Part shown: positions 8,676-15,832 of the stretch, piece by piece
Layout: every line of letters begins with the position of its first letter
Position numbering within the stretch: position 1 is the stretch's first letter
Source of the DNA: Mesorhizobium loti
GTDB taxonomy: Bacteria; Pseudomonadota; Alphaproteobacteria; Rhizobiales; Rhizobiaceae
Reading direction: 5' to 3'
DNA: 64,000 bases
Assembly (NCBI RefSeq): GCF_003148495.1
Contig: NZ_QGGH01000005.1
Span: 1 to 64,000, forward strand
Position numbers and translations under genes: made by a program
The notes under the pieces: generated by a model
The model's input: only the letters and a program-made list of their open reading frames with translations
Told to the model about the DNA's origin: nothing
Database searches by the model: none

Positions 8676-8876
8676 TTAGTGGCCGAAGAGGTTACGGTCG
8701 CTGCCCTGAGCAGGCGTCTGAGCAACCGGTTCCGATGTCTTGGTGGAGGCCGTGTACGACTGGTCCACCGCGGCTGCAGGCTGATTGGCGCCATTGGAGC
8801 CAAAGTTGTCGCTGCCGGCGAAAGCGCTGCCCGAGATGGCCAGAACCGCGGCGGCAGCAATAAGGATCTTGTTCAT
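8676..8876 (-). CDS. DUF680-family small secreted protein, copy 3
   Basis: A 66-residue protein: signal peptide of 20 residues (MNKILIAAAAVLAISGSAFA), then GSDNFGSNGANQPA and the shared ending QGSDRNLFGH. ATG at 8876 with CAGGAGACT upstream. The signal peptide is almost identical to that of copy 4, so these two are probably the youngest duplication. Function unknown. Confidence 0.82.
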   Translation of the reverse strand: MNKILIAAAAVLAISGSAFAGSDNFGSNGANQPAAAVDQSYTASTKTSEPVAQTPAQGSDRNLFGH

Positions 8877-8908
8877 TTTAGTCTCCTGAATTTTCTGGAT
8901 TTCGCCAG

Positions 8909-8930
8909 GACGGCGGGCAGACCCACCGTC
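8909..8930 (-). other. Conserved spacer hairpin B of the DUF680 array
   Basis: Between copies 2 and 3. A 9-bp stem (8909-8917 with 8922-8930) and 4-base loop. One position is C-A on the plus strand but a legal G-U pair in the minus-strand transcript, which points to selection on the RNA of this strand. Confidence 0.65.
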
Positions 8931-8946
8931 AACTGCGAATCCGCTG

Positions 8947-9159
8947 TTAGTTGTTGCCGAAGAGGTTGCGGTCGCTGCCCTGGACGACGGGCTGCTTTTC
9001 AGCCGGAGCCGACTTCTGCTGGACCGAAGCCGTATATGAGGTGTCAACCGAAGTGACGGCAGGCTGGTTGGCGCCATTGGAGCCAAAGTTGTCGCTGCCG
9101 GCGAAAGCGCTACCCGAGATGGCCAGAACGGCTGCGGTAGCAAGAATGATCTTCTTCAT
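8947..9159 (-). CDS. DUF680-family small secreted protein, copy 2
   Basis: A 70-residue protein with signal peptide MKKIILATAAVLAISGSAFA, then GSDNFGSNGANQPAVTS and the ending QGSDRNLFGNN. ATG at 9159 follows AGGAGACTTGAA. The middle (about residues 41-60) varies between the copies while both ends are kept. Function unknown. Confidence 0.82.
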   Translation of the reverse strand: MKKIILATAAVLAISGSAFAGSDNFGSNGANQPAVTSVDTSYTASVQQKSAPAEKQPVVQGSDRNLFGNN

Positions 9160-9191
9160 TTCAAGTCTCCTGAATTTTTGGATTTCGCCAG

Positions 9192-9213
9192 GGCGGCGGG
9201 CGAGCCCGCCGTC
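9192..9213 (-). other. Conserved spacer hairpin C of the DUF680 array
   Basis: Between copies 1 and 2. A 9-bp stem (9192-9200 with 9205-9213, one G-T pair) around the loop CGAG. Same position relative to the flanking genes as hairpins A and B. Confidence 0.65.
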
Positions 9214-9230
9214 AACTGGTGATTCGGCTG

Positions 9231-9431
9231 TTAGTGGTTGCCGAAGAGGTTGCGGTCGCTGCCCTGAGCAGGCGTCTGAGCAGCCGGTTCCGACTTCTTG
9301 ATCGAAGCGGTGTACGAGCTGTCGACAGCAGTGGCTGCGGGGACGTTCGAACCGTAGTGGTCGCTACCATTAGCGAAGGCGCTGCCGGAAATGGCCAGAA
9401 GGGCGGCGGCAGTGAGAATGATCTTTTTCAT
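9231..9431 (-). CDS. DUF680-family small secreted protein, copy 1
   Basis: A 66-residue protein with signal peptide MKKIILTAAALLAISGSAFA. The mature start differs (NGSDHYGSN in place of GSDNFGSN), the ending QGSDRNLFGNH is shared. ATG at 9431 with GGAG 8 bases upstream. First gene of the array, so the promoter should lie at about 9440-9700. Function unknown. Confidence 0.82.
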   Translation of the reverse strand: MKKIILTAAALLAISGSAFANGSDHYGSNVPAATAVDSSYTASIKKSEPAAQTPAQGSDRNLFGNH

Positions 9432-9710
9432 TTTATGTACTCCAGTATTTTTCCCGTCCGTCTAGCGGCGTGTCTTGGGAGGAAATCGCGTCGTTCGGAC
9501 AGCCCCGATGTGGTAGGGCCGGTCTGCCTTTTCCAATCACGAAGTTGTTCCATGTGGACCATGAATCAGGCGCTTGAAATTGCGCTCCAGGCTCCCCACG
9601 GGATAATTTTTTCAATATTTATCAAACAGTTAGTATAATCACGAGTACTCACCGCTTGGGCGGTTTTTGAGCCGGCGTTCACACCGTCCTGCACGCACTG
9701 TCAACAGAAA

Positions 9711-9726
9711 CGAACCGTTCGGTTCG
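9711..9726. promoter_or_regulatory. Palindrome, possible TetR-type operator
   Basis: CGAACC-GTTC-GGTTCG, a perfect 6-bp inverted repeat with a 4-base centre in A/T-rich DNA between the DUF680 array and gbcA. It looks like the operators of some TetR regulators, but no TetR gene is nearby. Confidence 0.35.
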
Positions 9727-9948
9727 ATTTTAGAACGAGCTAATAGTCACTTTTCGAAACTGTAACCTTTTTTGACCCCGGTCAGGGGTCGGTTTCGAGG
9801 AGATTGCAGACGGGAATGGCCGCCGCGGCGACAGGATTTCAGCTCCGCAATCGCCAACCGGAACGTTTCGCGTGCGTGTCGCGCCGCATGGATACGATGT
9901 CGCTTTCATGCCGATGTCGAAATCGCTGTCGTGGTTAGATCATGCCAT

Positions 9949-10135
9949 CTCAGGTGCCGCTTCGTGACGACGAGGCGGAGAATTGGGAAGCCGGTCAGAA
10001 TCCGGCGCTGCCCCCGCAACGGTGGTGGAGTTCAAGTCGCAACGGGAGACCACTGGGCAACTGCCTGGGAAGGTGTCGCGATGGTCCGCAAGGACAACTC
10101 CAGAGCCCGGAAACCAGCCCGAGATGTTTGAACTC
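9949..10135 (+). promoter_or_regulatory. Cobalamin (B12) riboswitch upstream of gbcA
   Basis: The conserved blocks of the cobalamin aptamer appear in order: AGGTGCCGC near 9951, GAATTGGGAAGCCGGT (9979-9994), AATCCGGCGCTGCCCC (9999-10014) with CGCAACGGTGG, the B12 box region ACCACTGGGCAACTG and CCTGGGAAGG (10049-10073), AAGGACAACTCC (10090-10101) and GAGCCCGGAAACCAGCC (10103-10119). This matches the class I cobalamin element found before btuB, cob and metE genes. The next gene, gbcA, starts 116 bases downstream. B12 binding normally lowers expression. Confidence 0.93.
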
Positions 10136-10176
10136 GACTGATCGCGGTGGGCGGTCAAGAGGTGGATCGTGCATGT

Positions 10177-10191
10177 CCGGCGCATTGCCGG
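10177..10191 (+). other. Small hairpin between riboswitch aptamer and gbcA
   Basis: CCGGC-GCATT-GCCGG, 5-bp stem and 5-base loop, in the stretch that should form the riboswitch expression platform. No T-run follows, so it is not an intrinsic terminator. Confidence 0.4.
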
Positions 10192-10227
10192 CCTGCGTCC
10201 AATCCTTCCTCCGTCACCACCAGTTCA

Positions 10228-10245
10228 GTCCTTAAAAGCAAGGAC
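10228..10245 (+). promoter_or_regulatory. Shine-Dalgarno-sequestering hairpin of gbcA
   Basis: GTCCTT (10228-10233), loop AAAAGC, AAGGAC (10240-10245). The second arm is the ribosome binding site of gbcA, 5 bases before the ATG at 10251. Folding would hide the site, so this is a plausible translational output of the cobalamin riboswitch. Confidence 0.6.
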
Positions 10246-10250
10246 AGGAC

Positions 10251-11498
10251 ATGGATATCCGCAACGACATGCTGAGGCTCTTGAACAGCCGCCGGCAAGG
10301 CTTTTCTCTGGAGCAGCCCTTCTACACCGATCCGGACTATTTCAAGCTCGACATGGAGCTGATCTGGTATCGCGACTGGCTGTTCATCGGCCACGATTGC
10401 GAGCTGCCGAAGCCGGGCAGCTATATCACTGTGCAGATCGGCGACTATCCGGTCGTCCTTGTCCGTGACCAGCAAGGCAAGATCAACGCCTTCCACAATT
10501 CCTGTCGCCATCGCGGCAGCCGCGTCTGCAACACAGAGAAGGGTACGGCGGCAAAGCTCGTCTGCCCCTATCACCAGTGGACCTATGAGCTCGACGGTCG
10601 TCTGCTGTTTGCCCGCCAGATGGCCGACGGTTTCGACAAGAGTGAGTTCAGCCTGAAGCCGATCGCCTGCGAGAGCGTCGGCGGCTACATCTTCATCTGC
10701 CTGGCCAAGGAGCCGGCGGACTTCGCGCCGATGCGGGCGATGATCGAACCCTATCTTTTGCCGCACCGTTTGCGCGAAGCAAAGATCGCCTTCGAGAGCA
10801 CGATCATCGAGAAGGGCAACTGGAAGCTGGTCTGGGAAAACAACCGCGAGTGTTACCACTGCGCCGCCAATCATCCCGAGTTGTGCAAGACCTTCCCCGA
10901 AGCGCCGACCGTGACCGGCGTCAACGGCGCCGACAGCGACCCTGAGATGGTCGCGCACTGGGCCAAATGCGAGGCATCAGGCCTGCCGAGCAAATTCCGC
11001 ATCGATCCGGCCGGACAGTATCGCGCCACCCGCGCGCCGCTGCTGCGCGATGCCGTCAGCTATACCATGACCGGCAAACTGGCGGTGAAGAAGAACCTCT
11101 CCGACACTGTCTCCGCCGACCGGATCGGCACCTTGATGCATTATCACTATCCGACGACCTGGAACCACATCCTCATCGACCACGCGGTGACGTTCCGGGT
11201 GCTGCCGATCAGCGCCACGGAAACGGCGGTGACGACCAAGTGGCTGGTGCACAAGGATGCGGTCGAGGGCATCGATTACACCATCGAAGACCTCACCCAT
11301 GTCTGGACCGAGACCAACGACCAGGACCGCCGCATCGTCGAGGAAAACGCCTTCGGCATCCTGTCGCCCGCCTATGAGCCCGGCCCCTATTCGGAGCTGC
11401 ATGAGGGTGGCGTGATCCAGTTCGTCGAATGGTACGCGTCGTTCATCGGGCCGCGCCTTGCCGAGGGCGGCCGGCCGGCGCTGCGCAGCGTCGCCTAG
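10251..11498 (+). CDS. gbcA: Glycine betaine monooxygenase, Rieske oxygenase subunit (GbcA-like)
   Basis: A 415-residue Rieske non-haem iron oxygenase. The Rieske cluster ligands are C85, H87 (CRHRG) and C105, H108 (CPYHQW). The mononuclear iron site is in NNRECYHCAANH (H203, H208), with the NDQD region (356-359) conserved late in the protein. Stretches such as NDQDRRIVEEN and YEPGPYSELHE agree with what I remember of Pseudomonas GbcA, which removes one methyl group from glycine betaine to give dimethylglycine and formaldehyde. Stachydrine demethylase is the main alternative. ATG at 10251 with AAGGAC upstream. It heads a two-gene unit with gbcB under a cobalamin riboswitch, an unexpected regulator for this enzyme. 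Confidence 0.85.
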   Translation: MDIRNDMLRLLNSRRQGFSLEQPFYTDPDYFKLDMELIWYRDWLFIGHDCELPKPGSYITVQIGDYPVVLVRDQQGKINAFHNSCRHRGSRVCNTEKGTAAKLVCPYHQWTYELDGRLLFARQMADGFDKSEFSLKPIACESVGGYIFICLAKEPADFAPMRAMIEPYLLPHRLREAKIAFESTIIEKGNWKLVWENNRECYHCAANHPELCKTFPEAPTVTGVNGADSDPEMVAHWAKCEASGLPSKFRIDPAGQYRATRAPLLRDAVSYTMTGKLAVKKNLSDTVSADRIGTLMHYHYPTTWNHILIDHAVTFRVLPISATETAVTTKWLVHKDAVEGIDYTIEDLTHVWTETNDQDRRIVEENAFGILSPAYEPGPYSELHEGGVIQFVEWYASFIGPRLAEGGRPALRSVA

Positions 11499-11521
11499 CA
11501 CAAAACAAAAGGGACAAGAGG

Positions 11522-12631
11522 ATGAATGCGATGACGGATCTTGGCCTCTATCGCCATCTCGACCAGATGACACCGTGGAACGACAGGCTGCAGGTGCTGG
11601 AAGTGATCGGTGTCAGCGACGAAGCGCCCGATGTGAAGACCTTCACCTTCCGCTCCGACAACCAGACCTGGTTCCGCTACAAGCCCGGCCAGTTCGTGAC
11701 GCTGGAACTGCCGACCGCCGACGGGCCGCTGATGCGTACCTATACGCTGTCGTCCTCGCCGTCGCGGCCGTTCTCGATCGCGGTGACGGTGAAGGCGCAG
11801 GCGGGCAGCGTCGGCACGCGCTGGATGTTCGACCATCTGACGCCGGGCTCGCACGTCAAGGCCTATGGGCCGACCGGCGATTTTTCGCTGCACAGCCACC
11901 CGGCGGCCAAGTATCTGTTCATTTCGGCAGGCTCCGGCGTGACGCCGATGATGTCGATGCTGCGTTGGTTGAATGATTGCGCGCCATGGACCGATGTCGG
12001 CTTCGTCAACTGCGCGCGCCGCCCGGAAGAGATCATTTTCCGCAAGGAGCTCGAACTGCTCGGCAGCCGTATGCCCGGCCTGTCGCTCGGCTTCATGATC
12101 GAGGAGCGGTCGAGCCGCGAGGGCTGGTTCGGCCATATGGGCCGCATCGATGCGATCCGGCTGCCATTGCTGGCGCCCGATTTCCGCGAGCGCGAAATCT
12201 TCTGCTGCGGCCCCGATCCCTTCATGCGCGCCGTGCGCGGCATGCTGGACTCCGCCGGCTTCGACATGACAAAATTCCATCAGGAGAGCTTTGCGGCACC
12301 TGTCGTGGAAGAAATCCCGGCCCCGTTCACCTCGCCGGCGGAAAACGGGGCCGCCATTATCGTCGAAGCCGCGACGCCGATCCGTTTCGCGCTTTCGGAT
12401 GTCGACGCCGAATGCGTCGCCGGCCAAACGGTGCTGCAGACCGCGCGGGCCTCGGGCGTGCGCATTCCCGCCGCATGCGAGTTCGGCCTGTGCGGCACCT
12501 GCAAGGTGAGGAAGGTCTCGGGCGACGTCGAGATGAGCCACAATGGCGGCATCCTCGATCACGAAATCGACGATGGTTTTATCCTCGCCTGTTGCTCAAA
12601 ACCGCTTTCGGCGCTCGAAATCGAGGCGTAA
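11522..12631 (+). CDS. gbcB: Glycine betaine monooxygenase, ferredoxin reductase subunit (GbcB-like)
   Basis: A 369-residue electron-transfer protein: FAD-binding domain (RTYTLSSSP, about residues 75-85), NAD(P)H-binding domain (FISAGSGVTPMMSM and FCCGPDPFM) and a C-terminal plant-type 2Fe-2S ferredoxin domain with ligands C319, C324, C327 and C357. It passes electrons from NAD(P)H to the Rieske protein. ATG at 11522 follows AAGAGG; the open frame reaches back into gbcA but the GbcB homology starts here. The 23-base gap to gbcA implies one transcript, so it should share the riboswitch. Confidence 0.87.
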   Translation: MNAMTDLGLYRHLDQMTPWNDRLQVLEVIGVSDEAPDVKTFTFRSDNQTWFRYKPGQFVTLELPTADGPLMRTYTLSSSPSRPFSIAVTVKAQAGSVGTRWMFDHLTPGSHVKAYGPTGDFSLHSHPAAKYLFISAGSGVTPMMSMLRWLNDCAPWTDVGFVNCARRPEEIIFRKELELLGSRMPGLSLGFMIEERSSREGWFGHMGRIDAIRLPLLAPDFREREIFCCGPDPFMRAVRGMLDSAGFDMTKFHQESFAAPVVEEIPAPFTSPAENGAAIIVEAATPIRFALSDVDAECVAGQTVLQTARASGVRIPAACEFGLCGTCKVRKVSGDVEMSHNGGILDHEIDDGFILACCSKPLSALEIEA

Positions 12632-12752
12632 TCCGCTTGGAGTCGCCGCCGCACGTTGACTTGCCAAGAAAGAATCGAGCGTTTACAGGCGTTACAAGCT
12701 GAGCGGCCGCGCCGACCGACGATTGCTCGCGCAGCTGCGGGGGCCAAGAGCA

Positions 12753-13181
12753 ATGCATCATAGCGATGTATACGCAATTTCGAGCAAGGACATTGTTTTT
12801 GAATCCTTCGACGGCGAAGCCGTCGTGCTCGATCTTTCGAGCGGGAAGTATTTCGGATTTTCCGATTCGGGCAGCAGAATCTGGCAAGCGCTATCGTCTG
12901 GCGTCGATGCCCAGGTTCTGATCGGGCTGACCGCTGGCGCCTCGACGATAGGCCGGGCTGAACTCGAAGGCTTCGTATCGCAATTGCTCGAACTGGGGCT
13001 GCTGGTTTGCCTGGATGCGCCACCGCAGCCGCTGCCCAGCGAATTGCTTGCCGAGCTTGCCGCCACGAGCGAGCCGCTCACCGTGAGCGTTCACGACGAC
13101 CTGGCGGACCTCATCATCGTGGATCCTATCCATGAGGTCGAGGAACCCGTTGGCTGGCCGGCGGTCAAGCAGGCATCCTGA
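12753..13181 (+). CDS. PqqD-like protein with a 50-residue acidic tail
   Basis: A 142-residue protein. Residues 1-90 look like a PqqD/RRE peptide-binding domain of the kind found with HprK-related kinases (VVLDLSSGKYFGFSDSGSRIW, then a helical part FVSQLLELGLLV). Residues 91-142 are a separate tail ending VDPIHEVEEPVGWPAVKQAS, which is not part of the fold. ATG at 12753; a TTG at 12723 would add 10 residues with no clear site. First gene of a compact cluster with a kinase, three glycosyltransferases and a nucleotidyltransferase. In known systems such domains hold a peptide for a modifying enzyme; here no separate peptide gene is visible. Confidence 0.75.
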   Translation: MHHSDVYAISSKDIVFESFDGEAVVLDLSSGKYFGFSDSGSRIWQALSSGVDAQVLIGLTAGASTIGRAELEGFVSQLLELGLLVCLDAPPQPLPSELLAELAATSEPLTVSVHDDLADLIIVDPIHEVEEPVGWPAVKQAS

Positions 13182-13225
13182 CGAGCAGCCGGTTGCATCG
13201 CGATAGAAGGGCGCTGGACTTGGCC

Positions 13226-14275
13226 ATGTCGCGCGTCACTCTCGAAACCTTGCCGGATTACGCCCGATATCTCATCGCCGCCGCTGAGCGCGCGGCCGCA
13301 TACAATCCTGTCGCGCGCAAGATCCGCCTGCCCCGGCTGGAGCTTACCGCGCATCTCGGCCCCGGCGTGCTGGCGGATGCGCTCGACCATGCTTTTGTCG
13401 AGACCAGGGACGATCAACCTGAAACGTCCAGTTGCCGCATTTTCATCGTTCATCCAGGCATCCCCGGCATCCCCGAGCCGGCCAAGTGGGGCGACGCGCA
13501 TTTCACCGAGCACGGCTTTGCCAAGCGGCTCGCTGAGACCGGGCTGCGTGGCCACCATTTTCACGATCTCGACTTCTGGCAGTTCTACGATCCGCAACGT
13601 CGCGTTGGCGTGCAATTGATGGCCTCGGCCGACGCCTTTCCACCGTGGGAGCCGGGAGCGCCGCTGCGGGCTTTCCTGCATTGGGAATATGCGGCGCGCG
13701 GCATGCGCCTTGCCCATGCCGGCACGCTCGGCGCCAATGGCAAGGGCTTGCTGCTGGCCGGCGCGGGCGGCGCCGGGAAATCCGGGACCGTCGCTGCCGG
13801 CCTCCTCAACGGCCTGGACAGCGTCGGTGACGATTATGTGCTGATCGACCTCGCCAACGGCGTGACTGCCTGCCCGCTGTTTGCAACACTCAAGCAGGAT
13901 CCCCAGGGGTTTGCGCGGCTTGGGCTGAAGAACCGCCTGCCGGCCCATGGTCCGCTTAACTGGCAAGGCAAGCATACGTTTCACATTGGTGACATTGCGC
14001 CTCGGCCGGTGCCTGACACTCTGGACATCGTTGCGCTGGTGGTGCCACATATCGGTGGTGGCGGGGCAAGTTCGATCATGCCGGTGTCGCGCAGGGATGC
14101 CATGATTGCCTTGGCGCCATCCGGCATTGCGCAGATGCCGGGCGAGCGGGAAAGCGGCTTTCGCTTCTTCAGCGACCTGACCCGCCTGCTGCCATGCTAC
14201 CGTCTGTCGCTGGGAACGCAGCCACAGGAGATAGCCGGCACGATCGCGGACTTTCTCGCGCGGAGCGCTTCATGA
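13226..14275 (+). CDS. HprK-related kinase-like protein
   Basis: A 349-residue protein with a clear P-loop GAGGAGKSGT (179-188) followed by an acidic pair in SVGDDYVLID (D202, D203), as in HPr kinase relatives. The N-terminal half (1-165) has no match I recognise. Genuine HprK also carries a phosphatase-linked signature that I do not see, so the target is unlikely to be HPr. In lasso-peptide clusters HprK homologues phosphorylate a serine of the peptide. ATG at 13226 is chosen; a TTG at 13193 is also in frame. Its stop overlaps the next start (ATGA at 14272-14275), so translation is coupled. Confidence 0.72.
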   Translation: MSRVTLETLPDYARYLIAAAERAAAYNPVARKIRLPRLELTAHLGPGVLADALDHAFVETRDDQPETSSCRIFIVHPGIPGIPEPAKWGDAHFTEHGFAKRLAETGLRGHHFHDLDFWQFYDPQRRVGVQLMASADAFPPWEPGAPLRAFLHWEYAARGMRLAHAGTLGANGKGLLLAGAGGAGKSGTVAAGLLNGLDSVGDDYVLIDLANGVTACPLFATLKQDPQGFARLGLKNRLPAHGPLNWQGKHTFHIGDIAPRPVPDTLDIVALVVPHIGGGGASSIMPVSRRDAMIALAPSGIAQMPGERESGFRFFSDLTRLLPCYRLSLGTQPQEIAGTIADFLARSAS

Positions 14276-15024
14276 AGCTGAGCGTGATAATGCCTGTCTA
14301 CAATCGCGAGCGCTATGTCGTTTCGGCATTGCGCTCGCTGGTGCGGCAGCGTGACGCCGCCGATCTCGACATCATCGTCATCGATGACGGTTCGACCGAC
14401 GGCTCGGCGGAGGCCGTTCGTTCGATGATGCGCGAGACCCCCTGCATCCGCCTGTTCCAGCAATCCAACATGGGCGTCGCCAAGGCGCGCAATGCCGGGC
14501 TGCGGCAACTGCCGCCGGACGCCGCGTTCGTGTCGTTTCTGGATTCTGACGACATCTCGCTGGCCGGGCGGTTCAAGACGGATCTCGCGCGCTTCAAAGC
14601 CAATTTCGGCCTCGAGCTGACCTATTCGCTGATGACGCTGGCCGACCGGATCGACGACGAGCGGCTGGAGCCGACAGCCGACAGCCGCACGATGACACTT
14701 CGTGGAATTTCGCTGGGCACCGCCCTGTTCAAAAGGGGGCTTGTCGACCGGATGGGCCAGTTCGATGAGGATTTCGAGCAGGCCGAGGACACTGATTATC
14801 TGTTGCGCGTTTTCGAAACGGCACCGAACTACGAATTGGTGGACGCCGTCGCGATCTACTACCGGCGCCACGCCGGGAATGTTACCAAGGAGCATAGTGG
14901 CAGGGTCCGCAACCACTTGCGTGCGATCCACAAGTCAATGCGACGGCGCAAGGCCGATCCGTCGCTGCGAGAGGTCCAGGGAATCTTCGAACTGAAGAGT
15001 CCCGCTGATTGGCAGATGCTATGA
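14272..15024 (+). CDS. Family 2 glycosyltransferase, first of a tandem pair
   Basis: A 250-residue GT-A glycosyltransferase. VIMPVYNRE at residues 5-13, VIDDGSTDGS (36-45), KARNAGL (71-77) and the metal-binding SFLDSDD (88-94), with a later QAEDTDYLLRVFE block that fits the GT2 ED motif. No membrane segment, so it acts in the cytoplasm. About 60% of positions match the next gene by eye, so the two arose by duplication. Donor sugar and acceptor unknown. Translationally coupled to the kinase. Confidence 0.85.
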   Translation: MKLSVIMPVYNRERYVVSALRSLVRQRDAADLDIIVIDDGSTDGSAEAVRSMMRETPCIRLFQQSNMGVAKARNAGLRQLPPDAAFVSFLDSDDISLAGRFKTDLARFKANFGLELTYSLMTLADRIDDERLEPTADSRTMTLRGISLGTALFKRGLVDRMGQFDEDFEQAEDTDYLLRVFETAPNYELVDAVAIYYRRHAGNVTKEHSGRVRNHLRAIHKSMRRRKADPSLREVQGIFELKSPADWQML

Positions 15025-15067
15025 TGCTCCACACGATCGGATCGCATCGGCCAAGCCCGGAACGGTC

Positions 15068-15832
15068 ATGGCGTCGCCAATGAGGCTGAGCGTCATCATG
15101 CCGGTCTACAATCGCGAACAATTCGTTGGCCTCGCGCTGCGCTCACTGCTTAGGCAACGCGAAAATATCGATCTCGACATCATCGTCATCGACGATGGGT
15201 CGACCGATGGCTCGGCGGCGGTCGTGCGGTCGTTCATCGACGAGGCCCCGTGCATTCGTCTTTTCCAGCAGACCAATGGCGGGGTCACCAAGGCGCGCAA
15301 TGCCGGGCTGAAACAGTTGCTGCCGCAGACTCGCCTGGTGTCGTTTCTCGATTCGGACGACATCTCCCCGATGGGGCGCTTCACGGCGGATCTCGCCTGC
15401 TTCGAAGAGGATCCTGGCCTCGACCTGACCTATTCGCGCATGACGCTGGTGGACAAGATAGATGGCGAGACGCTGGAACCGGCCGCCGACAGCCACTCCA
15501 TCACCGTGCGAGGGATTCACCTGTCGGCCGGGATCTTTGCGCGAGACCTCATCGAGCGCATCGGCGGCTTCGACGAGGACTTCAAACAGGCCGAGGACAC
15601 CGACTATCTGTTGCGTATCTTTGAGAGCCAAGCAAAATACGTTATGCCCGATACGGTGGCTCTCTACTACAGGCGTCATCCCGGCAACATGACCAAGGAA
15701 GCCGATGTGCCCTTTCGCGAGTTCATGCGCGCCATTCACAAGTCGATGAAGCGTCGCAGGGCCGACCCCAACTTGCGCCGAGTGGAGGGAATCTTCGACT
15801 TCAAGGATCTCGCGCAGTGGCGATTCCTGTAA
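15068..15832 (+). CDS. Family 2 glycosyltransferase, second of a tandem pair
   Basis: A 254-residue paralogue of the preceding gene with the same motifs (VIMPVYNRE, VIDDGSTDGS, SFLDSDD, QAEDTDYLLRIFE) and the same length. ATG at 15068; ATG 15080 would also give the conserved start. The 43-base gap to the previous gene holds no other feature. Its TAA shares bases with the next ATG (TAATG at 15830-15834). Confidence 0.85.
   Translation: MASPMRLSVIMPVYNREQFVGLALRSLLRQRENIDLDIIVIDDGSTDGSAAVVRSFIDEAPCIRLFQQTNGGVTKARNAGLKQLLPQTRLVSFLDSDDISPMGRFTADLACFEEDPGLDLTYSRMTLVDKIDGETLEPAADSHSITVRGIHLSAGIFARDLIERIGGFDEDFKQAEDTDYLLRIFESQAKYVMPDTVALYYRRHPGNMTKEADVPFREFMRAIHKSMKRRRADPNLRRVEGIFDFKDLAQWRFL

Larger units (their letters stand above)
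9432..10250. other. 819-base gene-free region with riboswitch leader of gbcA
   Basis: Open frames here are short and lack ribosome binding sites. The first 300 bases are unusually A/T-rich for this genome and should hold the promoter of the DUF680 array and that of gbcA. Small palindromes lie at 9711-9726 (CGAACC-GTTC-GGTTCG, similar to TetR-type operators) and 9774-9790 (GACCCC-GGTCA-GGGGTC). The second half is the cobalamin riboswitch and its expression platform. Confidence 0.7.

Noticed and set aside
9433..9615. 60-residue minus-strand frame between the DUF680 array and gbcA
   Set aside because: No ribosome binding site and no conserved features, and the DNA is A/T-rich regulatory sequence.
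9711..9731. GGTTCG stretch resembling a tRNA T-arm
   Set aside because: No acceptor or anticodon arm can be drawn around it; it is one arm of a short palindrome.
12632..12752. Search for a small precursor peptide gene before the PqqD gene
   Set aside because: Only 121 bases, with no start codon plus ribosome binding site that gives a peptide of meaningful length.
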